Origin: Sabulicella rubraurantiaca | GTDB taxonomy: Bacteria > Pseudomonadota > Alphaproteobacteria > Acetobacterales > Acetobacteraceae | Length of the DNA: 64,000 bases | Reading direction: 5' to 3' | NCBI RefSeq assembly: GCF_017355885.1 | Contig: NZ_JAFEUU010000010.1 | Coordinates: 79,097-143,096 of the forward strand | Notes under the pieces: model-generated | Database searches by the model: none | The model's input: the letters and a program-made list of their open reading frames with translations, nothing else | What the model was told of the DNA's origin: nothing | Program-made: the position numbers and the translations under genes | Shown here: positions 54,509 to 64,000 of the stretch, in pieces | How the letters are laid out: each line of letters starts with the position of its first letter | Numbering within the stretch: position 1 is the first letter of the stretch

Positions 54509-55645
54509 TCAGCCCGGACCGGAGCGTGCCTTGCCGTTCTTGCGCAGGAGGAACTCGCGACCCAGCTTCACCCGCGGCGTGCCGTCATATTCGACGATGT
54601 CCGAGGTGGCGTAGGTTTCGCTCCAGGTGTTGGGGATGAAGGAGCCGGTGCCGACCACATCCACCGGCGCCCGCGCCTCGGCCATCACGCGGCACTTGCC
54701 CACCCCGAAGCCGGAGGAGGCGACGATGCGGACGCGCGGGAAGCCCGCCTCGTCCAGCGCCTCGCGCATGCGCCAGATGGCGGCGGCGCTGACCCCGGTG
54801 CCAACGAGGTGACGGAGCTCCGTCTCGGAGCGGTAGCGACGAATGGCGCCGGGCGCGTGGCGCTCCAGCACGGCATAGCTTTCCGCCGGATCGAGCCCTT
54901 CCAGGAAGCGCCCGCCATGGGTGTCCAGCCGCAGGGACATCCGCCCGGCCCCGGCGAGGTCGGGAAAGCGCCGGCACGCCGCCAGCCCGTCCGTCACCTC
55001 CAGCCCGAAATAATCCACCAGCACGGTGAGATCGGAATCCGGGAAGGTCTCGCGGAACATCTCCGCCGCGCGCAGCGTGGACCCGGCATAGCCGATCAGG
55101 GCATGCGGCATGGTGCCACGCCCCGCCTCGGTGCCGAACCAATGGGCCGTGGCGTCGTTGGCGTTCCCGACGAAGCCCTTCGCCCCCTCGCGCTGCGCCG
55201 CCGCGCTGCCCACGCTGGCGGCATAGGCCATCATCTCCTGCATCTCGCCGCCGGCGCAGTGCCGCGCCTCCATGGCCAGGAAGGCGGCGCCGGGCAGTTC
55301 CACGCACATCTGGTAGGCGTTGTGGGCGGCGACGCAGGCGGGGCCGAGGCGCTGGAGGTAGAGCGTCTCCAGGTCCGACAGCAGCGCCATGCTGCCCGTG
55401 AGGTAGAAGATCGGGTCGCCCGCGCCGACCCAGGTGCCCTCGGGGTAGCGCACGTCGATCTCGATGGCGGCGCCGCGCTGCGACGCCACCTCGCGCACGA
55501 AGTCAAGGGCAAGGCGCGGCGCCGAGATCACCGGGCGGCGCAGGAACACCGCATAGGTGACGCGGCAATCGCCGAAGCGCTCCACCACGGCGCGGGTGCG
55601 GTTGAAGTAGCTGTCCGTCCGCGCCCGGATTTCCGCCTCGTTCAT
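54509..55645 (-). CDS. pncB: Nicotinate phosphoribosyltransferase
   Basis: This 378-residue enzyme joins nicotinate to PRPP for NAD salvage. Landmarks are [22 protein letters not shown], the [20 protein letters not shown] region, the phosphate-binding [12 protein letters not shown] and [10 protein letters not shown]. It resembles the shorter archaeal/NaPRT-like branch more than E. coli PncB. ATG 55645 overlaps the DAHP synthase stop by four bases. Quinolinate phosphoribosyltransferase activity is less likely but not excluded. Confidence 0.9.
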   Translation of the reverse strand: MNEAEIRARTDSYFNRTRAVVERFGDCRVTYAVFLRRPVISAPRLALDFVREVASQRGAAIEIDVRYPEGTWVGAGDPIFYLTGSMALLSDLETLYLQRLGPACVAAHNAYQMCVELPGAAFLAMEARHCAGGEMQEMMAYAASVGSAAAQREGAKGFVGNANDATAHWFGTEAGRGTMPHALIGYAGSTLRAAEMFRETFPDSDLTVLVDYFGLEVTDGLAACRRFPDLAGAGRMSLRLDTHGGRFLEGLDPAESYAVLERHAPGAIRRYRSETELRHLVGTGVSAAAIWRMREALDEAGFPRVRIVASSGFGVGKCRVMAEARAPVDVVGTGSFIPNTWSETYATSDIVEYDGTPRVKLGREFLLRKNGKARSGPG

Positions 55646-57027
55646 TGCGCGGCGTGCGGCACGCTTCTGGCGGGCTGCGGGCGCTGCGCCTTCAACTCCT
55701 CTGCAATCAGGAAGGCGAGCTCCAGCGACTGCTCCGCGTTCAGCCGCGGGTCGCAGAAGGTGGCGTAGTTCTCGCCGAGATTGGCGGCGGTGAGGCCATG
55801 GGCGCCGCCGACGCATTCCGTCACGTTGCGCCCCGTCATCTCGATATGCACGCCGCCGGGCACGGCGCCCGCCTCGACCATCACGTCGAAGAAGCCGCGC
55901 ACCTCCTTGATGATCGCGCCGAAGTCACGCGTCTTGTAGCCGTTCTGCGTCGTGGTGTTGCCGTGCATCGGGTCGCAGAGCCACACCACCTCGCGCCCCG
56001 CCGCCTTCACGGCGCGGGCCAGAGGCGACAGCTTCTCGACCACCTTCTCCGCACCCATGCGCGCGATCAGCGTCAGACGCCCCGGCTCATTGGCCGGGTT
56101 CAGGATCTCGATGAGGCGAAGGAGATCGGACGCCTCCATGCTTGGCCCCACCTTCATGCCGATCGGGTTGGCGACGCCGCGCAGGAACTCGACATGCGCG
56201 CCCTCCGCCTGCCGCGTCCGGTCGCCGATCCACAGGAAATGCGCCGAGCACGCATAGGTCTTGCCCAGATGCGTCGAGCTTTCCCGCGTCAGCGCCTGCT
56301 CATAGGGCAGCAACAGGGATTCGTGAGAGGTGTAGAAGGCCGTCTCGCGGATCTGCGGCGCGTTGTCGCTGTTCATGCCGCAGGCGGCCATGAAGCCCAG
56401 CGTCTCGTCGATGCGGCGCGCCAGCCCCTCATACTGGTCGGCGAGGGGCGAGCGGTTGACGAACTCGAGGTTCCAGCGATGCACCTGGTGCAGGTCGGCG
56501 AAGCCGCCGGTCGCGAAGGCGCGCAGCAGGTTCAGCGTCGAGGCGGATTGGAGATAGGCGAACTCCATCCGCGAGGGGTCCGGCAGACGGGCCTCGGCGG
56601 TGAAGGCGGCGCCGTTGATGATGTCGCCGCGATAGGAGGGCAGCGTCACCCCCTCCACCGTCTCCGTGTCGGAGGAGCGCGGCTTGGCGAACTGCCCCGC
56701 CATGCGGCCCAGCTTCACCACCGGGGTGCCGGCGCCGAAGGTCAGCACCACCGCCATCTGCAGCAGCACCTTGAAGGTGTCGCGGATCGCGTTGGTGTTG
56801 AAGTCGGCGAAGCTTTCGGCGCAGTCGCCGCCCTGCAGGACGAAGGCGCGGCCCGCCGCGGCGTCGGCCAGCCCGGCCTTCAGCCGCTCGCACTCACCGG
56901 CAAAGACCAGCGGGGGAAATCGCGCGACCTTGGCTTCCATGGCGGCGAGCGCCACGGGATCGGGATATTCGGGCACCTGACGGATCGGCATCCGCCGCCA
57001 GGAGGAAGGGCTCCAGCCGCGCGCCAT
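55642..57027 (-). CDS. Class II 3-deoxy-7-phosphoheptulonate synthase
   Basis: This 461-residue plant-type DAHP synthase makes the first intermediate of aromatic amino acid synthesis. It has [51 protein letters not shown] and the metal-binding CDPMHGNT. It shares overlapping reading with pncB. With pheA at 16.9 kb the window has the first step of the shikimate route and a late phenylalanine step. Confidence 0.96.
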   Translation of the reverse strand: MARGWSPSSWRRMPIRQVPEYPDPVALAAMEAKVARFPPLVFAGECERLKAGLADAAAGRAFVLQGGDCAESFADFNTNAIRDTFKVLLQMAVVLTFGAGTPVVKLGRMAGQFAKPRSSDTETVEGVTLPSYRGDIINGAAFTAEARLPDPSRMEFAYLQSASTLNLLRAFATGGFADLHQVHRWNLEFVNRSPLADQYEGLARRIDETLGFMAACGMNSDNAPQIRETAFYTSHESLLLPYEQALTRESSTHLGKTYACSAHFLWIGDRTRQAEGAHVEFLRGVANPIGMKVGPSMEASDLLRLIEILNPANEPGRLTLIARMGAEKVVEKLSPLARAVKAAGREVVWLCDPMHGNTTTQNGYKTRDFGAIIKEVRGFFDVMVEAGAVPGGVHIEMTGRNVTECVGGAHGLTAANLGENYATFCDPRLNAEQSLELAFLIAEELKAQRPQPARSVPHAAQ

Positions 57028-57091
57028 GAGAGGCGAACTCCTTGGGAAGCTTCAATGATCGGCTGAGATTAGGCCACCGCGTCCCCCTTGC

Positions 57092-58489
57092 CTACTCCGC
57101 CGCGTAGCCATGGGCCGGCGCCTCCTCCACCCCTGCCACGCGGGTGCGGGTCCGCAGGGTCACGAACTCCTCTGCGGCCGTCGGATGGATGCCGATGGTG
57201 CGGTCGAAATCGGCCTTGGTGGCCCCCATCACCACCGCGATGCCGATGCCCTGCATGATCTCCGCCGCGTCCTCCCCCAGCATGTGGGCGCCGAGGACGC
57301 GCTGGCTCGCCTGGTCGACCACCAGCTTCATCAGGGTCTTGCGGCCCTCGCGCTTGCTGATGGTGTGGCGCATCGGCGTGAAGTGGGTGACGTAGATGTC
57401 GGTCGGGCCGCGCGAAGCCGCCTCCGCCTCGGTCAGGCCGACCGTGGCGATGGGGGGCGAGGTGAAGACCGCGGTGGGGACGTTCTCGTAGCTGGCCTTG
57501 CGGGGGTTCTTGCCGAACAGCGTGTCGGCCAGGGCATGGCCCACCGCCGTCGCCATGGGCGTGAGGTTCAGCCGGTCCGTCACGTCGCCGATGGCGAAGA
57601 TGTGCGCGACATTGGTCGCGTGCTCCGCATCCACTGGGATGGCGCCGTTCGCCGCCACCGAGACGCCCGCCTTCTCCAGCCCCAGCCCGCGCGTGTTGGG
57701 CTCGCGCCCGGTGCAGAAGAACACCGCGTCCACCTCGCGCGTGAAATCGGTGGAAAGGGTGAGGAGGGTGCAATCCTCCATCTTGCTCAGCCGCACCGGC
57801 TTGGTGCCCGAGGTCATGGTGATGCCCTGGGCGGTCATCGCCTCCATCACCGAAGCGCGGATGTCGCGATCGAAGCCGCGCAGCGGCAGGTCGCCGCGGA
57901 AGATCACCTCCACCTCCGCGCCGAGGCCGCGCAGCAGGCAGGCGAATTCCAGCCCGATATAGCCCGAGCCGATCACCGCCACGCGCTTCGGCAAGGCCTT
58001 CAGCGTGAACAGATCGTCGCTGATCAGGCCGAGCTCCGCGCCCGGAATGTCGAGCTTCGTCGCCCAGCCGCCAGTGGCGACGACGATGCGCGACGCCGTG
58101 ACGCGCTTGCCGCCCACATCCAGCGTGTGCGGATCGAGGAAGGTGGCGCGGGCATCGAAGACGGTGCAGCCCGCCCCCGCCAGCATCCGGCCATAGATGC
58201 CGGAAAGCCGCGCCACCTCCGCGTCGCGCGCCGCGGCCAGCCTGGCCCAGTCATGGCCGTGATTCTCGATGTTCCAGCCAAAGGCCGCGGCATCCTCCGC
58301 CCACATCCCGTATTCGGCGGCGTTCACCATGATCTTCTTCGGCACGCAGCCCACGTTGACGCAGGTGCCGCCCCAGAACCGCTCCTCCGCCACCGCGACC
58401 TTCGCGCCATGCCCGGCGGCGATGCGCGCGAGGCGCACCCCCGCGCTGCCCCCGCCGATCACGAAAAGGTCGAAGTCATGCTGAGCCAT
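57092..58489 (-). CDS. gor: Glutathione-disulfide reductase
   Basis: This FAD enzyme regenerates reduced glutathione with NADPH. The 465-residue product has the FAD motif VIGGGSAGVRLARIAA, the redox disulfide GGTCVNVGCVPKK, the second nucleotide site GSGYIGLEFACLLRGLG followed by Arg residues that suit NADPH, and the dimer-interface GIHPTAAEEFVTLR. ATG 58489 lies 14 bases inside the end of the upstream methyltransferase gene. It supports the two glutaredoxins encoded in the window. Confidence 0.94.
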   Translation of the reverse strand: MAQHDFDLFVIGGGSAGVRLARIAAGHGAKVAVAEERFWGGTCVNVGCVPKKIMVNAAEYGMWAEDAAAFGWNIENHGHDWARLAAARDAEVARLSGIYGRMLAGAGCTVFDARATFLDPHTLDVGGKRVTASRIVVATGGWATKLDIPGAELGLISDDLFTLKALPKRVAVIGSGYIGLEFACLLRGLGAEVEVIFRGDLPLRGFDRDIRASVMEAMTAQGITMTSGTKPVRLSKMEDCTLLTLSTDFTREVDAVFFCTGREPNTRGLGLEKAGVSVAANGAIPVDAEHATNVAHIFAIGDVTDRLNLTPMATAVGHALADTLFGKNPRKASYENVPTAVFTSPPIATVGLTEAEAASRGPTDIYVTHFTPMRHTISKREGRKTLMKLVVDQASQRVLGAHMLGEDAAEIMQGIGIAVVMGATKADFDRTIGIHPTAAEEFVTLRTRTRVAGVEEAPAHGYAAE

Positions 58490-59549
58490 GGGCGGAGTCC
58501 TCACGGGGAGTGGCGTGGATGAGATGGGCGCGGAAGGTCGCGGGGTGCTGGACGAAGACCGGGTCCCAGCCGGCGCGGCGCAGCGCTTTCAGGAGGAATT
58601 CCTTCTGGAAGCCCAGCTCCATCCAGCCTCGCTCGATCGCTTCGATGGAGATGCCGTCGAGGCGCGGGCCCCAGGGATAGGGCACGGGGCCGGTCGTCAT
58701 GCCATCCGGCACGATGGGCTCGCCGCACAGGATCAGGCGTCCGCCGGGGTTCAGCCGTGCGCGCAGGCGGCGCAGCAGCGGCATGAAGTCGGCGGCGTGG
58801 TGGAAGGCCTCGAAGAACAGGATCGCGTCGAAGCGCTGCCCGTCGAAGCCCTCGCCGAACAACCCCTGCTCGCAGGCGACGGAGAGTCCCATGGCCTCGG
58901 CTTGGCGCTCGATCAGGCGGAGATATTCCGGCTCCACGTCCACGGCGTGGCAGCGATAGCCCATGCGGGCGAGGCTCAGAAGGAACTGGCCGGTCCCGGC
59001 ACCGTATTCCAGCACCGTCGCGGGCGGCGGCAGCGGCAGGGCGCGCAGCATGGCGGCATGGGCGTCCAGGAACTCCGCCACCAGGGCGGGGTCGCGGAAA
59101 TCCCAGGGCGAGAGGCCGCTCCACAGGTCGCGATCCTGCATCCCGTGGCCGAGGCGCTCGTCGCGAAGCGGGTCATAGCCGGGCCGGCCGCGCAGCGTGG
59201 CGAGCAGCTCCATCGCGCGCGCCGCGTATTCCGGGGAGAAGGGGTCGAGGGCGCGCAGCTCCGCCACCTCGGGCGGCGGGTCGAGCATGAGGCGGCACAG
59301 CGCGTCGTAGAGCGCACGCGCCTCAGTGGGCGGCGCCTCGCGCAGCGCCTGGATGCGCGCGCGCATCGCCTCCAGCGTTTCCACCGCCTCGCCGGACGGG
59401 GATGTGGCCTCGTCCGGCGGCGGCGGGGTGGGGAGAGGCTCGGGCAGGCCGAGCACCGGGCGGAGCCGGGCCTGGGCGCCCGGCGGCAGGTGGCGCCAGA
59501 CGCGCCGTGCCGCCGGGTGCGCGATCACCTTGTCGCGAAGGCGGCTCAA
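58476..59549 (-). CDS. Class I SAM-dependent methyltransferase
   Basis: This 357-residue protein has an N-terminal helical half (about 1-165, Pro-rich near 35-50) and a C-terminal Rossmann methyltransferase domain with motif I VLEYGAGTGQFLLSLA, the acidic turn AVDVEPEYL and the post-motif FDAILFFEAFHHAADF. No family beyond methyltransf_11/25 is evident. Its ATG overlaps the gabD stop (ATGA) and its end overlaps gor. Substrate unknown; polysaccharide or natural-product modification is possible. Confidence 0.82.
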   Translation of the reverse strand: MSRLRDKVIAHPAARRVWRHLPPGAQARLRPVLGLPEPLPTPPPPDEATSPSGEAVETLEAMRARIQALREAPPTEARALYDALCRLMLDPPPEVAELRALDPFSPEYAARAMELLATLRGRPGYDPLRDERLGHGMQDRDLWSGLSPWDFRDPALVAEFLDAHAAMLRALPLPPPATVLEYGAGTGQFLLSLARMGYRCHAVDVEPEYLRLIERQAEAMGLSVACEQGLFGEGFDGQRFDAILFFEAFHHAADFMPLLRRLRARLNPGGRLILCGEPIVPDGMTTGPVPYPWGPRLDGISIEAIERGWMELGFQKEFLLKALRRAGWDPVFVQHPATFRAHLIHATPREDSAHGSA

Positions 59550-61018
59550 ATCCCGCCCAGCGCGAGGTACTTGATCTCCAGATAGTCGTCGATGCCGTAC
59601 TTGCTGCCCTCGCGACCCAGACCGGACTGCTTCACCCCGCCGAAGGGCGCCACCTCGGTGGAGATGATGCCCTCGTTGATGCCGATGATGCCGGCCTCCA
59701 GCCCCTCGGCCACGCGGAAGATGCGGCCGACGTCGCGCGCGTAGAAATAGGCAGCGAGGCCGAACTCGCTGTCATTGGCGAGGGCGATACCCTCCTCCTC
59801 CGTCTTGAAGCGGAAGAGTGGTGCGACGGGGCCGAAGGTCTCCTCGCGGAAGATCTGCGCGTCCTGCGGCACGTTGGCGAGAATGGTGGGCTGGAAGAAA
59901 TTGCCCCCCTTCTCGTGGCGCTCGCCGCCCGCCACCACCAGCGCGCCGCGCTTCAGCGCGTCGGCGATGTGCTCCTCCACCTTCTTGACCGCATCGCCGT
60001 TGATCAGCGGCCCCTGGGTCACGCCCGGCTCCATGCCATTGCCGACCTTCAGCGCCGACACCGCGTCCTTCAGCTTGGCGGCGAAGGCGTCATACACCCC
60101 GTCCTGCACCAGGATGCGGTTGGCGCAGACGCAGGTCTGCCCGGTGTTGCGATACTTGGACGCCATGACGCCCTGCACCGCGGCATCGAGGTCGGCATCG
60201 TCGAAGACCAGGAAGGGCGCGTTGCCGCCGAGTTCCATGGAGGTCTTCTTGATGGTCGGCGCGCATTGCTCGAGCAGGATGCGCCCCACCTCGGTCGAGC
60301 CGGTGAAGGACAGCTTGCGCACCGCGGGGTTGCCGGTGAGCTCGGCCCCCGTCTCGCCCGATGGCCCGGTGATGACGTTGCACACGCCCTTCGGCATTCC
60401 CGCGCGCTCCGCCAGCACGGCCAGCGCCAGGGCGGAGAAGGGCGTCTGCGAGGCCGGGCGGATCACGCCCGTGCAGCCCGCCGCCCAGCCCGGACCCGCC
60501 TTGCGGGTGATCATCGCGGCGGGGAAGTTCCAGGGCGTGATGGCGGCGAAGACGCCGATCGGCTCCTTCAGCACCAGGACGCGGCGGCCCTGCTGGTTGT
60601 GCGGGATCACGTCGCCATAGACGCGCTTCCCCTCCTCCGCGAACCATTCGATGAAGGAGGCGGCGTAGGCGACCTCGCCCTTCGCCTCGGCCAGCGGCTT
60701 GCCCTGCTCGGCCGTCATGATGGCGGCGAGGTCGTCGGCATTGGCCAGCATCAGGTCATGCAGCCTGCGCAGGATCGCCGCGCGCTCCTTCGCCAGCATC
60801 TTGCGCCAGGCGGGCATTGCCGCCTCGGCCGCCGCGATGGCGCGGGCGGTCTCGGCGCGGCCCATGGCCGGCACCTCGCCCACCACCTCGCCCGTCGCCG
60901 GGTTGCGGACGGCGATGCGCTTGCCGCTATCGGCCTGCACCCACTCGCCGTTGATGCAGTTCGCTTGCCGCAGGAGGTCGGGGTCCTTCAAGGGCAGCTT
61001 CGCGGTGGTGTCGAGCAT
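59546..61018 (-). CDS. gabD: NAD(P)-dependent succinate-semialdehyde dehydrogenase
   Basis: This 490-residue aldehyde dehydrogenase closely follows E. coli GabD as I recall it along its length. The catalytic Cys296 (NTGQTCVCAN), Glu262 (MELGGNAPF) and Asn164 (PWNFP) are present. The cofactor-binding lysine of the usual LKPASQTP motif is replaced by Arg187 (IRPASQTP). It oxidises succinate semialdehyde to succinate in GABA breakdown. The C-terminus SGLGREGSKYGIDDYLEIKY is typical. It is the first gene of a minus-strand group that continues to gor and aromatic/NAD genes. Confidence 0.92.
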   Translation of the reverse strand: MLDTTAKLPLKDPDLLRQANCINGEWVQADSGKRIAVRNPATGEVVGEVPAMGRAETARAIAAAEAAMPAWRKMLAKERAAILRRLHDLMLANADDLAAIMTAEQGKPLAEAKGEVAYAASFIEWFAEEGKRVYGDVIPHNQQGRRVLVLKEPIGVFAAITPWNFPAAMITRKAGPGWAAGCTGVIRPASQTPFSALALAVLAERAGMPKGVCNVITGPSGETGAELTGNPAVRKLSFTGSTEVGRILLEQCAPTIKKTSMELGGNAPFLVFDDADLDAAVQGVMASKYRNTGQTCVCANRILVQDGVYDAFAAKLKDAVSALKVGNGMEPGVTQGPLINGDAVKKVEEHIADALKRGALVVAGGERHEKGGNFFQPTILANVPQDAQIFREETFGPVAPLFRFKTEEEGIALANDSEFGLAAYFYARDVGRIFRVAEGLEAGIIGINEGIISTEVAPFGGVKQSGLGREGSKYGIDDYLEIKYLALGGI

Positions 61019-61126
61019 GGGCTGGTTCCTCCGTTCCCGCCCGCAAGATAAGCAGCCCGGCCCCCGTTGTCAGCCGCGCGGGGCCGTGGGTAGCCTCGCG
61101 CCCGATTCAAGGGGAAGGAACGCGCC

Positions 61127-61915
61127 ATGCCGCGCCGTATCGTGGACATCTCAGTGGCGCTGACCGCCGGCATCCGCAGCGACCCGCCGCACATGCTGCC
61201 GCAGATCGAATACCTGGACCACCACGCCACCGCGCCCGCCATGGCCGCGACCATGGGCGTGCCGGTGGAGTCCCTGCCCGAGGGCGAATACGCCGCGGTG
61301 GAGCGGGTGACGCTCTCCACCCACAACGGCACGCATCTGGACGCGCCGTACCACTACTTCTCCCGCATGAACGAACGCACCGTTCCGGGCGGCGAACCCT
61401 CCTGGCGCATCGACGAGGTGCCGCTCGACTGGTGCTTCCAGCCCGGTGTGAAGCTCGATTTCCGCCACCTGCCCGACGGCCACGTCGTCTCCGCGAAGGA
61501 GGTGGAGGCGGAACTCGAGCGCATTGGCCATGTGCTGAAGCCACTGGAGATCGTGCTGGTGAACACCGCCGCCGGCGCCCGCTACGGGGAGGAGGATTTC
61601 CTCGACAGCGGCTGCGGCATGGGGCGGGAGGCGACGCTGTACCTCGTGGAGCGCGGCATCCGCGTCGTCGGCACGGATGGGTGGAGCTGGGATGCCCCCT
61701 TCTCCCACACCGCGAAGCGCGTGAAGGAGACCGGCGACGCGTCGCTGATCTGGGAGGGGCACCGCGTCGGGCGCGACATCGCCTATTGCCACATGGAGAA
61801 GCTGTCGAACCTGGAAGCCCTGCCTAGCAGCGGCTTCACCGTCGCCTGCTTCCCCGTGAAGGTGCATCGCGGCAGCGCCGGCTGGACCCGCGCCGTGGCG
61901 ATCCTCGAGGAGTGA
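61127..61915 (+). CDS. Cyclase family protein (kynurenine formamidase-like hydrolase)
   Basis: This 262-residue metal-dependent hydrolase has the family motif HxGTHxDxPxH (STHNGTHLDAPYHYF). Further features are DISVALTAGI at the start, EIVLVNTAAGARYG, and a C-terminal FPVKVHRGSAGWTRAVA. Known relatives hydrolyse N-formylkynurenine or cyclic amides; the substrate here is not known. It is divergent from gabD. A Bug-type solute-binding protein follows after five bases, so the two may share a substrate. Confidence 0.87.
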   Translation: MPRRIVDISVALTAGIRSDPPHMLPQIEYLDHHATAPAMAATMGVPVESLPEGEYAAVERVTLSTHNGTHLDAPYHYFSRMNERTVPGGEPSWRIDEVPLDWCFQPGVKLDFRHLPDGHVVSAKEVEAELERIGHVLKPLEIVLVNTAAGARYGEEDFLDSGCGMGREATLYLVERGIRVVGTDGWSWDAPFSHTAKRVKETGDASLIWEGHRVGRDIAYCHMEKLSNLEALPSSGFTVACFPVKVHRGSAGWTRAVAILEE

Positions 61916-61920
61916 CCGCC

Positions 61921-62868
61921 ATGCTACGCCGCGCCCTGCTGGCCCTGCCCTTCCTTGCCCTGCCCGCCGCCGCGCAGGAATGGCGGCCCGAGCGGCCGAT
62001 GACGATCGTGCTGCCCTACGCACCTGGCTCCGCCGCGGATGGCTACAGCCGCGCCATGGGCGAGCATTTCACGCGCGTCCTCGGCCAGCCCGTCACGGTG
62101 GTCAATCGTGACGGCGGCTCCGGCACGGTGGGGATGCGCGCCGTGGCGCAGGCGGCGCCGGACGGGCTGACCCTCGGCATCACGCCGATGACGCCGGTGG
62201 TGGTGCAGCCGCACATGGTCCGCAATCTGGGGATCGGGCCGGACAGCTTCGCGCCGGTCTGTGGCATCGCCGAGAACGTGCTGGGCGTGGTGGTGCGCGA
62301 CGACAGCCCCTGGCGTTCGCTGAGGGACCTCGTGGAGGAGGCGAAGCGCCGCCCGCTTTCCTATGGCAGCCCAGGGCCGAACTCCCTGCCCTTCCTCGGC
62401 ATCTGGCGCGTGCAGCGCAGCGCGGGCGGGAGCTTCGAGCATATCCCCTTCCGCGGCGACCCACCCTCCATGACCGAGACGCTGGCGGGGCGGCTGGATT
62501 TCTCCGCCGTGGTGGTGGCCTCGGCCTCCGGTCAGATCGCCTCGGGGCGGATGCGGCTGATCGGCGTCTTCTCCGACCGCCGCCACCCCGATTTCCCGGA
62601 CGTGCCAACGGCGAAGGAGCAGGGGCTGGACGCGGTGCAGCTCTCCTTCGTCGGGATGTACGCACCGCGCGGCACGCCCGAACCCACGCTGCAGGTGCTG
62701 GAGCGCGAATGCCGCAACGCGATGGAGACGGAGAATTTCCGGCAGGTGGCGCGGCAGCTGAACGTCGTCGCCGGCTTCCGCTCGCGCGCCGATTTCTCGG
62801 CCATGGTGCGCGACGAATATGCCAGCTTCGGCACCATCCTGCCGCAGCTTGGGGTGCGGCCGGAGTAG
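61921..62868 (+). CDS. Bug-family tripartite tricarboxylate transporter substrate-binding protein
   Basis: This 315-residue periplasmic protein has a signal peptide (LRRALLALPFLALPAAAQ) followed by ERPMTIVLPYAPGSAADGYSR, the GSGTVGMRAVAQAAPDG ligand loop and HPDFPDVPTAKEQGLD. GAGGAG lies upstream of ATG 61921; a GTG at 61912 overlapping the cyclase stop is a possible alternative. It likely delivers the substrate that the cyclase-type hydrolase acts on. No membrane subunits are adjacent. Confidence 0.9.
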   Translation: MLRRALLALPFLALPAAAQEWRPERPMTIVLPYAPGSAADGYSRAMGEHFTRVLGQPVTVVNRDGGSGTVGMRAVAQAAPDGLTLGITPMTPVVVQPHMVRNLGIGPDSFAPVCGIAENVLGVVVRDDSPWRSLRDLVEEAKRRPLSYGSPGPNSLPFLGIWRVQRSAGGSFEHIPFRGDPPSMTETLAGRLDFSAVVVASASGQIASGRMRLIGVFSDRRHPDFPDVPTAKEQGLDAVQLSFVGMYAPRGTPEPTLQVLERECRNAMETENFRQVARQLNVVAGFRSRADFSAMVRDEYASFGTILPQLGVRPE

Positions 62869-62882
62869 CGCCGGGCCTAATC

Positions 62883-62905
62883 CGCTGCGGCACCCCGCCG
62901 CAGCG
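62883..62905. terminator. Bidirectional terminator between the Bug protein and glmS
   Basis: CGCTGCGGC and GCCGCAGCG form a nine-base-pair stem with a five-base loop between two converging genes, 14 bases beyond the first stop and 12 from the glmS stop. Confidence 0.65.
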
Positions 62906-62917
62906 TTCGAGGACTCG

Positions 62918-64000
<1,083 letters not shown>

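Overview
The window is a continuous, very GC-rich (roughly 70%) and densely coding stretch of bacterial chromosome. Gene content and order point to an alphaproteobacterium, most likely an Acetobacteraceae/Roseomonas-like Rhodospirillales. Indicators are the Bug-type solute-binding proteins, HslV with an N-terminal propeptide, separate PurS/PurQ/PurL subunits, the ffs-dnaX-ybaB-recR block, DUF1178 next to a dithiol glutaredoxin, BolA next to a monothiol glutaredoxin, and frequent four-base ATGA/GTGA/TTGA gene overlaps. The genus is inference; no 16S gene is present.

Layout: 1-3818 (+) holds the end of a Bug protein, an ABC solute-binding protein and an amidase. 3861-5758 (-) is hslVU, followed by an M17 aminopeptidase (+), a MarR-like regulator (+) and a hydroxyacid dehydrogenase (-). 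From 16765 down to 7732 nine minus-strand genes form one apparent operon: c-type cytochrome, hisN, yejA, yejB, a DUF3891 gene, yejE, yejF, a membrane protein and a ghrA-like dehydrogenase. 16901-20532 carries pheA, a stress-type protein with an internal repeat, a lipoprotein, nudC and a 43-residue membrane peptide. 20563-23526 is the SRP RNA gene with its promoter, dnaX, ybaB and recR. 23644-25095 is a berberine-bridge-type oxidase.

25.1-28.4 kb is the only clearly foreign part. A deleted IS630-type transposase remnant and about 0.5 kb of lower-GC non-coding DNA precede a subtilisin/kexin-like protease with RTX repeats and three C-terminal GWxEGR-type repeats. After it come an amine oxidase, DUF1178, grxC, a frameshifted comF, a four-domain rhodanese coupled to a cysteine dioxygenase-type enzyme, a methyltransferase, map, radC with an altered JAMM motif, a lipoprotein and two TerC paralogues.

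38.8-46.6 kb (+) is mostly purine synthesis (purB, purC, purS, purQ, purL), with three small membrane-protein genes between purS and purQ, then bolA and grxD. 46.6-61.0 kb (-) holds a putative papain-like peptidase, rpsD, trmJ, cysS, gltX, nadE, pncB, class II DAHP synthase, glutathione reductase, a methyltransferase and succinate-semialdehyde dehydrogenase. The right edge has a cyclase-type hydrolase, another Bug protein and the 3' part of glmS.

Most of the window is housekeeping. The parts most worth a second look are the protease island, the 57-residue repeats of the stress-type protein, the tetra-rhodanese/dioxygenase pair, the membrane-protein trio inside the purine operon, two convergent gene pairs that share a palindromic CTAG as both stop codons, and a group of apparent one-base homopolymer deletions (comF, radC) that may be assembly errors.
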